Assembly (NCBI GenBank): GCA_964474905.1
Contig: CAYYUP010000003.1
Location: 124,001-188,000, forward strand
DNA length: 64,000 nucleotides
Source of the DNA: JADJRG01 sp964474905
GTDB taxonomy: Bacteria; Myxococcota_A; Polyangia; Nannocystales; Nannocystaceae
Direction of reading: 5' to 3'
Shown: one piece after another, positions 37,385 to 46,241 of the stretch
How positions within the stretch are numbered: the stretch's first letter is position 1
How the letters are laid out: each line of letters starts with the position of its first letter
The notes under the pieces: model-generated
Database searches by the model: none
What the model saw: only the letters and a program-made list of their open reading frames with translations
Told to the model about the DNA's origin: nothing
Program-made: the position numbers and the translations under genes

Positions 37385-38983
37385 TCAGCCGCTGTAGCTC
37401 TCGTCTTGCTCGATCTTTGAGAGCACCCAGTCGAACTCGCCGCGGGTGATGTGGGCGTCGCAGTACTCGCAGTTACCCGCTGCGGAGATCTTGAGCCCGG
37501 CGCCGCACTTTGGACAATTGGCGTCGGTGCGCGGGGCCCCGCGAACGTCGGCACCGCGGATCAGGGTCCAGTACTCGGAGTAGGCTCGGCGGCGGCGCTT
37601 GGAGCCGCCGACGACTTTGCCGCTGTCATTGACGGTGTAATCCTTGCCGCTGGCGTAGATCCGCAGGGTGACGGCGTCGTAGTAGCGATCGCGGCTGACC
37701 TTGACCAGCAGCACCTTCTCGATGCCGGCCTCGGCGAGCAGGTTTTTCAGCCCCTGTTCGCGGTAGGCGTCGAGCCAATAGCGCAGGTAGTCGAACATGC
37801 CGTCGGAGACGTAGGGGCGCAGGTGCTCGGCGTCGAGCTTGGACCAGCCCTCGTTGAGCTCCTTGTAGATCATCTCGACGCGGGCCCGGAGGTTGTTGAC
37901 GCTCAGCTCCGAGTCATCGATCGTCAAGGACTCCCACTTCCTGCGCAGGTGGGGGTCGATGATCGTCGGTAGGTCGGTGCCGTGCTCGGCGACACCACCG
38001 GTCAGCGCCGGCTTGCGCTCGTCCTGGCGGAGCACGTTGATGTGTTGGACTTGCCAGTCGAAGCGACCGTTGGCGACGATCTCTCCGCAGTAGTCGCAAC
38101 GGCTGTTGTCGCTCGAGGTAAAGGGCGCGCCGCAGTGGGGACAGCCGAGCACATCGGCCTTCTCGGGTGGTCGACTCTTGGCGTGCACCGAGCGGCAGAG
38201 GGTCCAGATTTCCTCGGTGTAGTAGGTGTGCTGGGCGGTGCTCATGTTGGCCTCGAAGGCGAGGCGCACCTTGACCTGGGGCTCGGGCAGCGGCTCTGCA
38301 CCTGTCTCTTGGACCTGCGCCGAGCGCAGCTCTTCGCGGCTCGGCACGTCGACGCTGAGCACCCGCAGCGAACCGATCACGACGTTGCTGATCGGCAGGT
38401 TGACCGGAGGTCGTTCGCTCAGTTTGCGGCTGACCTCTTCGCTCAGGTAGGGGGCTAGGGCCGCGAGGTCGTCCGGGATTCGCCGTGCCTGGTGGGCGCT
38501 GGCGAAGAGGCGGTAGATGAAATCTTGAAAGACGATCGGCGAGAAGTGGGGATCGACGGCGAGGATCTTTGTCAGGTCGCCAGAGCTTCGGGGCGCGGCT
38601 GCGGCCGCCGGGCTGTTCCAATCGGTGGGCTTGCCGGTGCGCGACTTGAAATAGAAGTAGGCGATGACCGCGAGCAGGATCGGGATGCCGATCTTTGGGT
38701 AATAGATGCAGAGGCGGAGGAGCATGAAGATCAGCTCGCCACCACCACCACCACCACCGCTGCCACCGCTGCTCGATCCGCCGCCAGAGTAGCTGTGGCC
38801 GCCGCCTGGTCGGGCTTCGGCTTCGTCGGAGACGAGCGCGATGCCGAGGATCACGACCGCCATGACGAGCGCTCGCCGTCTCTGACGAGCCTCGTATTTG
38901 TCTGCGATCGGGTCTGCCGCGGTGAGCCCGTGCCCGCAGCGACAGGCCTGCGAATGCTCGTGGTTGGGGCGCCCTTCGCTCAT
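37385..38983 (-). CDS. Membrane protein with two Tim44-like domains, each followed by a zinc ribbon
   Basis: 532 residues. Hydrophobic segments at ~37-52 and ~84-112 flank a G/S-rich loop (GGGHSYSGGGSSSGGSG...). Then Tim44-like domain 1 (~135-275), zinc ribbon CPHC (281-284) and CDYC (296-299), Tim44-like domain 2 (~335-478), zinc ribbon CPKC (490-493) and CEYC (505-508). Each ribbon is followed by a similar FDW segment (RFDWQVQHIN, EFDWVLSKIE), so the unit was duplicated. Its ATG overlaps the stop-containing ATGA of the TPM-like gene, so the two form an operon. Function unknown; membrane tethering of a partner is likely. Confidence 0.8.
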   Translation of the reverse strand: MSEGRPNHEHSQACRCGHGLTAADPIADKYEARQRRRALVMAVVILGIALVSDEAEARPGGGHSYSGGGSSSGGSGGGGGGGELIFMLLRLCIYYPKIGIPILLAVIAYFYFKSRTGKPTDWNSPAAAAAPRSSGDLTKILAVDPHFSPIVFQDFIYRLFASAHQARRIPDDLAALAPYLSEEVSRKLSERPPVNLPISNVVIGSLRVLSVDVPSREELRSAQVQETGAEPLPEPQVKVRLAFEANMSTAQHTYYTEEIWTLCRSVHAKSRPPEKADVLGCPHCGAPFTSSDNSRCDYCGEIVANGRFDWQVQHINVLRQDERKPALTGGVAEHGTDLPTIIDPHLRRKWESLTIDDSELSVNNLRARVEMIYKELNEGWSKLDAEHLRPYVSDGMFDYLRYWLDAYREQGLKNLLAEAGIEKVLLVKVSRDRYYDAVTLRIYASGKDYTVNDSGKVVGGSKRRRRAYSEYWTLIRGADVRGAPRTDANCPKCGAGLKISAAGNCEYCDAHITRGEFDWVLSKIEQDESYSG

Positions 38984-39603
38984 AGGTAGACCTCGTCGGG
39001 GAGCTCGTTGATGTCGTCGTCGGAGACCGGCAGGTAGGGCTCTAAGATGTCACCCAGGGCGGTGATCTCGGCGGCGATGGTCGTCGCATTGGCGCGCGAG
39101 GTGACCCGATCGGCGACCTTGGCGATCGCCGCGTGCCAGCGATCGTTGGGGACGACGGTAACGATCCCGCGATCGCCGATCACGGCAGCTGTCTCTTCGA
39201 GCAGGGAAATGTAGACGAGAATGCCGGTGCGCTCGGCGGTCAGATGGATGCCGCGGGCGAAGAAGGCTGCGTGTGCCGAGGTCTCGACCCAGCGCCTCCG
39301 CAGGCGGGCTGGGGTCAGCAGGCGGCGCAGCCCGGGCGAGCGCGAGCAGAGCCAGCCGCAGGCGACGGCGACGACCAGTGGATCGATGATGAACCACAGG
39401 ATCCCGAACTCGAAGTGGGAGAAGAGAAGAAAGGCGAGGGCGAGTACGGCTGCGGCACCGCCGACGATCAAGTCGGCGTGCAGGTAGAACCCAGAGCGGG
39501 CGCGTACGGTGACGACCACCTCTGCGGAAGAGCGGCTTTCGACCGCCTTGATCGCCGCCGTCAGGGCCGCTTTGCCGGTCTCATCGACCAGAGTCGAAGA
39601 CAT
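38980..39603 (-). CDS. TPM-domain membrane protein
   Basis: 207 residues from the second Met (39603; the first at 39621 is also possible). An N-terminal strand-helix unit (AALTAAIKAVESRSSAEVVVTV) resembles part of the TPM (TLP18.3/Psb32/MOLO-1) fold. Two adjacent hydrophobic helices follow (~45-63, ~67-83), then a further TPM-like stretch with HLTAERTGILVYISLLEETAAVIGDRGI. Such genes often neighbour LemA and Tim44-like genes. Overlaps the following Tim44/zinc-ribbon gene by four bases. Confidence 0.8.
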   Translation of the reverse strand: MSSTLVDETGKAALTAAIKAVESRSSAEVVVTVRARSGFYLHADLIVGGAAAVLALAFLLFSHFEFGILWFIIDPLVVAVACGWLCSRSPGLRRLLTPARLRRRWVETSAHAAFFARGIHLTAERTGILVYISLLEETAAVIGDRGIVTVVPNDRWHAAIAKVADRVTSRANATTIAAEITALGDILEPYLPVSDDDINELPDEVYL

Positions 39604-39722
39604 CGCCGGGGACGATAGCATTCTTCGCAGTCTTCGGTGTCAGGGCGCTTCTGGGCGCGGCATCAGGCACTTCGCTGGACGCCTTGGGTGGGCTCGTGTA
39701 GCCTTTGCAGGTCATGCTTTGA

Positions 39723-39896
39723 ATGCTCTCAAGCCCAAGACGGATCGCGGTCGTGGTCCTCGCTGGTCTCATCGGATTCGCCCTGCAAACCTGGGCCTCT
39801 GTGGACGATGCCGTCACCCACGGCATCTTGATAGGCATGCTGGTATCGCTCTTTGTGCCGGCCGGTACAAAGGTCTGCTCGATAAAGCCGCGCTAA
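39723..39896 (+). CDS. Small membrane protein, 57 residues
   Basis: ATG at 39723 to TAA at 39894-39896. The product has a basic start (MLSSPRRIA) and two hydrophobic segments (VVVLAGLIGFALQTWA and HGILIGMLVSLFVPAG) separated by a short acidic turn. A two-helix hairpin in the inner membrane fits. It occupies the spacer between two divergent-facing minus and plus units and has only a weak ribosome-binding site, so it needs confirmation. Confidence 0.4.
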   Translation: MLSSPRRIAVVVLAGLIGFALQTWASVDDAVTHGILIGMLVSLFVPAGTKVCSIKPR

Positions 39897-39913
39897 CCCG
39901 GATCGGTGTCGGC

Positions 39914-41491
39914 TCAGAAGATGTGGCCGATATCGATATAGATCCCGAAGTTCTCTTCGGTCGGCGAGTACGAGGGATCGACGCGCACTAAAAACGTCTC
40001 GCCCCAGCGAAGCCGCACGCCGCCGCCGACACCGATCGCCAGGCCGCCGTTGTCAGCCGTGCGCCCGCTAAACTCCGTGCGCCGCACATCTGCCCAGACG
40101 CGACCGCTGTCGACAAAACCGATAGCCCCGAGCACGAATCGCTGGTTGCGGATCTTAAAGGGCAAAAACTCGGAGCGGAGCTCGACGTTGCTGACAAATT
40201 TGACCTTAGCGCTGAAGCGCTGACGCGGGACTCCGCGCACGCTCCACGAGCCACCGGGGCCGTCGCGACTGAGCAGGGCGCCGAATCGAGTCAGCTCCCA
40301 CACGGGCACATTGCCGATCATCACATCGCCGACGGCCCGGGTCGCGAGCACCAAGTACGAGCCGATGAGCGAGCGGTACCAGCTGGTATTGAGGGTGAAG
40401 CCCGCGTGGTAGAGCCTGTCGTCGATGCCCGGTGAGATCCGCGTCGACAGCTCGGTGAAGGTGCCGCGGGTGGGCACAAATTCGTGGTCGCGGGTGTCCC
40501 AGACAAGACCCAAGTTGAGTCGCAAGAGCGCGTGGTTGTCGGTGCCGTTGAGCAGGCGATCGAGGGTGCGACCGTCGACCGTGTTTTCCTTGGCGGCGGC
40601 GATGTCCTCGCTGAGCTTGGAGCCTTCGTAGGGCCTGATCACGTTGTACGAAAAATAAGTACCGACAAAAAACTCGAGGCGACGGCGGTGAGCTTCGGTC
40701 GATTGATCCCATGCGCGAATACGAGCATTTACGGTAAATCCGGGGAATATGCGGTCGTACTGGTGGTAGCGACGGGCCTTTGCGTACTCTTGGGTCTGGG
40801 TTTTGGGGTCGAATGCACTCCAGGGTTCGAGGCTCTTGCTGCCGTTGCCGACCCCGTAATAGCCGGTAGTGCTGAACTTTTTGAAGCCGAGATTGGCGTT
40901 GATGCGCAGTCGCTTGTCGAGCAGGCCGGGCACGTCGATCGTCAGGTAATCCTCGTGGTAGGGCAGCTCGACGCCGCCACCCGGACGCCGCTTGGCGGTG
41001 GCGTAGAGGAGCAGCTCAAGTCGCCAGCGGTAGGGGTTGTAGCCGGGCTTAAATTTGGCGAGCGAGGCGATCGCACCAAACCCAACGCCGAGGTCGCTGT
41101 CGTAGTTGGTCGCCGGAAGCCCGCCAAACTCGAGGCGCTCGGGGGGTTTTTCCCGGGAGCCCTGGCTCTTGCGGGCTCTTTTTTTGGCGAGTCGACGCTC
41201 GCGTCGGCTCAGGGTTTTTTCATCTTGATCGAGATCTTGATCGCTGTCTTTGTCGAGCGTTGGAGCGGGGGCGGGCGATGGTTGATTCTCGACGGGTGCC
41301 TGCGAAGCTGCTCCCTGGGGTGTCTCGGCAGCGGACACGATTCCAGGCGTGGCGAGAGCGAGGGCGAGAGCGATTGCGGCGGGGCCAATCCGGGAGAGTA
41401 GAGTTTGGCGCGGGCTGCCTCTGTGCCGAGTACTTGCGCTGTGTCGACGTGCCGAAGCGTTGGGGGGACGCGGTAAGAGAGAGGCCAACAC
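39914..41491 (-). CDS. Omp85-family outer-membrane beta-barrel (BamA/TamA C-terminal domain)
   Basis: 525 residues from a GTG at 41491. The signal peptide is preceded by ~34 basic residues, so the true start may be later. A D/Q/K/R linker (~75-112) follows, then a barrel of ~400 residues without POTRA domains. GGSWSVRGVPRQRF resembles the conserved VRGF/Y motif of Omp85 proteins, and the chain ends ...IDIGHIF with the C-terminal Phe that targets barrels to the Bam complex. The role may be lipid or protein transport across the outer membrane. It is divergent from the serine hydrolase gene. Confidence 0.8.
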   Translation of the reverse strand: MLASLLPRPPNASARRHSASTRHRGSPRQTLLSRIGPAAIALALALATPGIVSAAETPQGAASQAPVENQPSPAPAPTLDKDSDQDLDQDEKTLSRRERRLAKKRARKSQGSREKPPERLEFGGLPATNYDSDLGVGFGAIASLAKFKPGYNPYRWRLELLLYATAKRRPGGGVELPYHEDYLTIDVPGLLDKRLRINANLGFKKFSTTGYYGVGNGSKSLEPWSAFDPKTQTQEYAKARRYHQYDRIFPGFTVNARIRAWDQSTEAHRRRLEFFVGTYFSYNVIRPYEGSKLSEDIAAAKENTVDGRTLDRLLNGTDNHALLRLNLGLVWDTRDHEFVPTRGTFTELSTRISPGIDDRLYHAGFTLNTSWYRSLIGSYLVLATRAVGDVMIGNVPVWELTRFGALLSRDGPGGSWSVRGVPRQRFSAKVKFVSNVELRSEFLPFKIRNQRFVLGAIGFVDSGRVWADVRRTEFSGRTADNGGLAIGVGGGVRLRWGETFLVRVDPSYSPTEENFGIYIDIGHIF

Positions 41492-41529
41492 CTAATTGTT
41501 CTCGTACGGCGACGATGATCCTGACAAGC

Positions 41530-41550
41530 AAAACGCTGCGCGCGTTTTTT
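41530..41550 (+). terminator. Small hairpin with T-run in a divergent spacer
   Basis: AAAACGC, a 5-nt loop, GCGTTTT, then TT. It looks like a short intrinsic terminator upstream of the serine hydrolase, where a leader attenuator or a terminator of stray transcription would fit. Confidence 0.35.
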
Positions 41551-41639
41551 GTCTTTCATTCTTTCGCTCGTTTGCGTCGAGCCCTGCACCGACAAGAGGG
41601 ACCACAGCGATCGATCCCTGGGGTACAAGAGGAAACTCC

Positions 41640-43010
41640 ATGGGTCGCATGTTCTTCGCTCGTCGTATTTCGTCGACGCACCAATCCGCCCCAATGGCGC
41701 TCTGCTTCGCGCGGAACTCGCTCCGCGCTGGCCTAGGCCTGCTCCTGCTCGGCATCAGCACCACGGCTTGCGGTCCGGCAACGGCGACGGCGAGCGATGA
41801 GGCGCCGGCAGAGGTGCACTTGGAGGGCGCGCCGCCCTTCGAGGTTCGGACAAGGGCAGAGTGGCCGACAACTGCGTGGCCGCGGGCGACCCCTGCCGAG
41901 GTCGGGCTGGATGCTGCGGCGCTCGCACAGCTAGAGGATTACCTCTTCGCACGCAACGGCGACGAGGCCGATCGACGGGGCCAACGTACCAACGCGTTTG
42001 TGTTGATCAAGGACGGCAAGCTGGTTGTCGAGCGCTACGCCCGGGGTTATCTGCCAGAGACGCCGCTGCTCACCTGGTCGGTCTCCAAGAGCATCGCCAA
42101 TACGATCGTCGGCCGGGCGGTCGCCGAGGGCGTGCTCGGTCTCAACGATACGATCGGCGAGCACTATCCGCGGGCGATCGACGGCGGGACCGGCCAAGTG
42201 CGGGTCACGGATCTCCTGCGCATGAGCTCGGGCATCGATTGGAGCGAGACTTACGAGACTTCCCCTGTGTTCTCCTCGGTGATGGCGATGCTCTACACCG
42301 GCGGCCGGGCGGATATGGCTGGGTTTGTCAGCGAACAAGGCCTGTCCCATAAGACAGGTACACACTGGAGCTACTCGAGCGGCGATACGACGCTGCTGAT
42401 GGGGGTACTGCGCGCGGCCCTGGGTGATGAGCGCAACGCGGACTACCCCTGGGTCGCGCTCTTTGATCGCATCGGCATGAAGAGCGCGGTGCTCGAGCAC
42501 GATGCTGCGGGCACCTTTGTCGGCTCTTCGTACCTCTACGCGAGTGCGCGTGACCTCGCCAAGTGGGCGTTTCTTTTGCTCAACGACGGCGTCTGGGAGG
42601 GCCAGCGCCTGCTACCCGAGGGCTGGGTGCGCTACACCCTGACGATGGCGCCCGCCTATTACACGACCACGCTGACGCCAGGCACGGTCGACGACAACCC
42701 CGGCGCGCAGGTCTACCTCAACCTCGGCGATCCGAGCCGCGATGTGCCTCCGCCTTGGCCAGCTGCGCCCGCGGATACCTTTGCGGCCCAGGGCCATTGG
42801 GGCAAGTCGATCTTTGTCTTCCCGAGCCTCGACATGATCGCGGTGCGCATGGGCGACGATCGGGCGTACGCCTGCGACATCCCGGGTCACGATCAAAATT
42901 GCGAGCCGGATCCGACCAAGGCCTACTCCAAGATTCACTACGTCGAGCTGCTGATGGCCGCATTGCCGGATGTTGTTGGCGCAGGAGCAGGAGCAGGGGG
43001 AGGGGGCTGA
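41640..43010 (+). CDS. Serine hydrolase, beta-lactamase / penicillin-binding-protein-like lipoprotein
   Basis: 456 residues from the ATG at 41640, which has GAGGA seven bases upstream; ATG 41694 is an alternative. Lipobox ISTTAC. The class C beta-lactamase fold shows SVSK (SxxK) after LLTW, YSSGD at the YxN position, and a late HWGKSIFVFPS segment in place of the KTG box. It may act on peptidoglycan peptides, esters or amides outside the cytoplasmic membrane. The chain ends in a short G/A tail. A small membrane protein gene starts four bases after its stop. Confidence 0.88.
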   Translation: MGRMFFARRISSTHQSAPMALCFARNSLRAGLGLLLLGISTTACGPATATASDEAPAEVHLEGAPPFEVRTRAEWPTTAWPRATPAEVGLDAAALAQLEDYLFARNGDEADRRGQRTNAFVLIKDGKLVVERYARGYLPETPLLTWSVSKSIANTIVGRAVAEGVLGLNDTIGEHYPRAIDGGTGQVRVTDLLRMSSGIDWSETYETSPVFSSVMAMLYTGGRADMAGFVSEQGLSHKTGTHWSYSSGDTTLLMGVLRAALGDERNADYPWVALFDRIGMKSAVLEHDAAGTFVGSSYLYASARDLAKWAFLLLNDGVWEGQRLLPEGWVRYTLTMAPAYYTTTLTPGTVDDNPGAQVYLNLGDPSRDVPPPWPAAPADTFAAQGHWGKSIFVFPSLDMIAVRMGDDRAYACDIPGHDQNCEPDPTKAYSKIHYVELLMAALPDVVGAGAGAGGGG

Positions 43011-43014
43011 GTCG

Positions 43015-43332
43015 ATGCGTAAAGCGTTTAAGATCATCGGCGGGCTTGTCGGCCTGGTGGTTGCTGTGGCCGCCGTATTTGTTCTGCTCAACTGGGGCAC
43101 GCTCTCCTCATTCCCGGCGATGCCCTCGTCGTACGAGGCCAAGGAGCTGTGCTCTTGCCTCTTTGTCGAGGGTCGCAGTCAAGAGCAGTGCGAAGCGTTT
43201 ATCCGCCAGGATGTCGTCGGCATCGACGGCCGCGACTTCGACGTTCAGGGAAAACGCGTCACCGTGCGCGCGCTCTGGTCGGAGAACAGCGCCCACTACG
43301 TCTCTCGGCGCGACGGTTGTGTGCTCGAGTAG
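43015..43332 (+). CDS. Small single-span membrane protein, partner of the serine hydrolase
   Basis: 105 residues from the ATG at 43015, just downstream of the hydrolase stop and preceded by a GGAGGG-rich stretch. A basic start (MRKAFK) leads into one transmembrane helix (~7-27), and the periplasmic remainder has four Cys: CSC (46-48), QEQC (~59) and a final DGC (~102), so two disulfides are likely. No known family. The operon arrangement suggests it modulates or anchors the hydrolase. Confidence 0.75.
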   Translation: MRKAFKIIGGLVGLVVAVAAVFVLLNWGTLSSFPAMPSSYEAKELCSCLFVEGRSQEQCEAFIRQDVVGIDGRDFDVQGKRVTVRALWSENSAHYVSRRDGCVLE

Positions 43333-43337
43333 CGGAT

Positions 43338-43363
43338 CGAAGCCGCGAGTCGAAGCCGCGAGT
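43338..43363. repeat. 13-bp direct repeat, 2 copies (CGAAGCCGCGAGT)
   Basis: Two perfect adjacent copies directly after the small membrane protein gene. A simple tandem duplication. Confidence 0.85.
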
Positions 43364-43412
43364 AAGGGGGTGCTAGGTGGTGCTTCAGATCGTTACAAGG
43401 TAGGAGTTTGGG

Positions 43413-44438
43413 ATGCCTCCGACGACGACACGCGCCTACGAAATCCAGGGCTCCTTCGGTCTCGATAAGCTCGTTCGCTGCGAGCGAGCGTTGGCCTCAC
43501 CTGGCCCTGGCGAGGTGCTCCTGCGCATGCGGGCGCTCTCGCTTAATTTTCGCGATCTGATGATGATCGAGGGGCACTACAACCCGCGGCAACCGCTGCC
43601 TCTGGTGCCGCTCTCGGACGGGGTCGGCGAGGTTGTTGCGGTCGGTGAGGGCGTCTCGGAGCTGACGGTTGGCGAGCGAGTGATGCCGATCTTTGCCGAA
43701 GGTTGGCTCGAGGGGATGCCCGATCGGCGCAAGCTCGCGACAAGTCTGGGAGGGCCGCTCTCGGGGGTGCTCTGCGAATATCGGATCACGCCAGCGGCTG
43801 CCGTTGTCCGGGCACCGGCGCATCTGAGTGACGCCGAGGCGGCGACCTTGCCCTGCGCTGCGGTCACGGCCTGGAGCGCGCTGATCGGCCACGGAAAAAT
43901 CCGGCCGGGCGCCAGGGTGCTGCTCCAGGGTACTGGTGGCGTCTCGATATTTGCTCTGCAATTCGCGGTGCTAGCTGGCGCTGAAGTGCTGATCACTTCG
44001 TCCTCCGATGCCAAGCTAGAACGGGCGCGGGCGCTCGGAGCAGCGCACACGATCAACTACCGCAAGGATGCCAACTGGGGAAAGACAGCGCGCGAGTGGG
44101 CCGGTGGCGAGGGCGTCGATCATGTCATCGAGGTGGGAGGCGCTGGCACCCTCAAAAACTCGCTGCGAGCGGTCCGTCCGGGGGCTTCGATCTCGGTGAT
44201 CGGAGTGCTCTCGGGGGTCAAGGAGCCGCTGCTGATCACGCCGATCCTGATGCAGCAGATCCGCCTTCAGGGCATCATTGTCGGCTCGCGTTCGACCTTT
44301 GTGGAGATGTGCAGCGCGATCACCAGTAGCGGCATGCATCCGGTCGTCGACTCGACCTTCACGTTTGACCAAGTGCGGCCTGCGCTCGAGCACATGAGGG
44401 CAGGTCGTCACTTTGGTAAGATCGTGATCGAGTTGTGA
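43413..44438 (+). CDS. NAD(P)-dependent alcohol dehydrogenase / quinone oxidoreductase (MDR, zinc-free)
   Basis: 341 residues. MDR superfamily: a GroES-like N-terminal domain (MRALSLNFRDLMMIEG, PLSDGVGEVVAVGEGV) then a Rossmann domain with GTGGVSIFALQFAVLAGAEV. The Cys cluster of zinc-dependent ADHs is missing. It probably reduces quinones or enoyl-type substrates with NADPH. It ends 13 bp from the convergent dapB gene. Confidence 0.9.
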   Translation: MPPTTTRAYEIQGSFGLDKLVRCERALASPGPGEVLLRMRALSLNFRDLMMIEGHYNPRQPLPLVPLSDGVGEVVAVGEGVSELTVGERVMPIFAEGWLEGMPDRRKLATSLGGPLSGVLCEYRITPAAAVVRAPAHLSDAEAATLPCAAVTAWSALIGHGKIRPGARVLLQGTGGVSIFALQFAVLAGAEVLITSSSDAKLERARALGAAHTINYRKDANWGKTAREWAGGEGVDHVIEVGGAGTLKNSLRAVRPGASISVIGVLSGVKEPLLITPILMQQIRLQGIIVGSRSTFVEMCSAITSSGMHPVVDSTFTFDQVRPALEHMRAGRHFGKIVIEL

Positions 44439-44451
44439 TCGACCACGTTTG

Positions 44452-45270
44452 TTAGCGGAGCTCGGCGAGGCCGAGTACATCCGCCATCGAGTAGAGGCCG
44501 GGCTTGCGGGATTCCACCCAGCGGGCGGCTCGGAGCGCACCGCGGGCGAAGATCGCCCGATCAGTTGCCCGGTGCGTGAGTTCGATGCGCTCGCCATCGG
44601 CGAGGAACATCAGCGTATGTTCACCGACTGAATCGCCGCCGCGGAGCGCGACAATGCCGATTTCACCGTCCTTGCGCGGCTCACCGGCACTGCCGGATCG
44701 CTCGGTGCAAAGCACATCTGCGAGCTTGCGGTCGGTCGCTTTGGCGACCGCTTTGCCGAGCCTGAGTGCAGTGCCAGAGGGGGCGTCGCGCTTGTGCTTG
44801 TGGTGGATCTCGAGGAGTTCGGCGTCCCAGCTTTGACCCAAGGCGCGAGCGGCGAGGCCGGCGAGGCGCGTGAGCAGGCTGATGCCGACGCTGAAGTTGG
44901 CGTCGCTGACGATCGGGATGGTTTTTGCAGCTTCGGAGAGAGCCGCGCGGGTTTTGTCGCAGATGCCGGTGGTCCCAAGCACCAGTGGCACGCTGGCCTC
45001 GACGCAGCGCCGGATGTTGTCGATGGTCGCCGAGGGCAGCGAAAAATCGACAACGACGGCGCGTCGGGGCCGGAGTTCGTCGCTGACGGTGACACCGATG
45101 TCGACTGTGCCGGCGACCCTGCCAGCATCCATGCCCCGGCCGGGTCCGCCCGATCGATCGACGGCGCCGGTGAGCACGTAATCTTCGCTCTGGGTGACTT
45201 CGCGGATCAGGACTCGACCCATGCGGCCGCGGGCGCCGACGATGATCACAGGGGTGAGGTGTTCGCTCAT
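44452..45270 (-). CDS. dapB: 4-hydroxy-tetrahydrodipicolinate reductase
   Basis: 272 residues. An N-terminal GARGRMGRVLIREV nucleotide-binding turn, LVLGTTGICDK, and the family signature EIHHKHKRDAPSGTALRLG with the catalytic His/Lys. Second enzyme of the lysine/diaminopimelate branch, cytoplasmic. Its ATG overlaps the stop of dapA by four bases (ATGA), so the two are coupled. Confidence 0.97.
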   Translation of the reverse strand: MSEHLTPVIIVGARGRMGRVLIREVTQSEDYVLTGAVDRSGGPGRGMDAGRVAGTVDIGVTVSDELRPRRAVVVDFSLPSATIDNIRRCVEASVPLVLGTTGICDKTRAALSEAAKTIPIVSDANFSVGISLLTRLAGLAARALGQSWDAELLEIHHKHKRDAPSGTALRLGKAVAKATDRKLADVLCTERSGSAGEPRKDGEIGIVALRGGDSVGEHTLMFLADGERIELTHRATDRAIFARGALRAARWVESRKPGLYSMADVLGLAELR

Positions 45271-46160
45271 CGTGCTTCTTCTTTGCGTAGGTTATCGAGG
45301 GCGACACGGAGTGCCGAAACCTCGGGGGAGTCGTCGTGGAGGGTGACTAGGGGGAGACGGACGTCCGCCGTGCAATGACCTTGCAGCGCCATCGCGGCCT
45401 TTACGGGGATCGGGTTTGCGGCCCCGAAGAGCGCGCGTGTTAGCGGTAGATGCAGCGTGTGCAGGCGCTGGGCGGTGTGCCAGTCGTTGTCACGGGCGGC
45501 CCGGCAGAGATCGGCGATGGTGCCCGGGAGTACGTTGGAAACCACCGAGACCACCCCGTCACCGCCGGCCACTAAAAAAGGCAGGAGCGAGAAATCATCG
45601 CCGCTCAGGAGGTCGAAGTCGGGGCCGCAGAGTTCGCGGATCTGAGAGGCGCGGCCCATGTCGCCGGTGGCCTCTTTGATGCCGACAATCCGCGGGTGTT
45701 TGGCGAGCTCGGCAACCAGATCGGCGCTGAGATCGGAGGCTGTCCTTCCGGGCACGTTGTAGAGAACGACCGGCAGCGGCGTCGCGTCGGCGATCGCCCG
45801 AAAATGAGCGAGGAGCCCCGCAGGAGGGGGTTTTGAGTAGTAGGGGGTGACCTGGAGCGTGCCGTCGACGCCGAGTTCGTGACAGGCCCGGGTTGTGTCG
45901 ATCGCGCTCCGGGTATTGTTGGAGCCGGCGCCTGCGAGCACGGGTACCCGGCCGCGAGTCGCCTTGGTCACAGTGTCGATGACGTGGAGCTGCTCGGCGA
46001 GCGACAGGGTCGCCGCCTCTCCAGTGGTGCCGCAGGGTACGAGCCCGTCGATCCCTGCGGTGATCTGAGTCTCGACGAGTTCGCGGAGCGCCGCGTCGTC
46101 GACCTCACCGCCGCGCATCGGGGTTACCAGGGCTGTGAACGCGCCGCGAAACTTGGCCAT
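45267..46160 (-). CDS. dapA: 4-hydroxy-tetrahydrodipicolinate synthase
   Basis: 297 residues. TIM-barrel signature: VPCGTTGEAATLSLAEQ with the triad Thr residues, Tyr in VLYNVPGRT, and the Schiff-base Lys in VGIKEATGD. It condenses pyruvate and aspartate semialdehyde, feeding lysine and peptidoglycan precursors. First gene of a dapA-dapB unit. Confidence 0.97.
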   Translation of the reverse strand: MAKFRGAFTALVTPMRGGEVDDAALRELVETQITAGIDGLVPCGTTGEAATLSLAEQLHVIDTVTKATRGRVPVLAGAGSNNTRSAIDTTRACHELGVDGTLQVTPYYSKPPPAGLLAHFRAIADATPLPVVLYNVPGRTASDLSADLVAELAKHPRIVGIKEATGDMGRASQIRELCGPDFDLLSGDDFSLLPFLVAGGDGVVSVVSNVLPGTIADLCRAARDNDWHTAQRLHTLHLPLTRALFGAANPIPVKAAMALQGHCTADVRLPLVTLHDDSPEVSALRVALDNLRKEEAR

Positions 46161-46241
46161 AGGTGCGAGAGAGAAGGTAGCACCTAGAAAAGCCCCGATG
46201 ACAGGGGTCGATGTGCCCGTGTCGATTTTAGCGGGTTGCCC

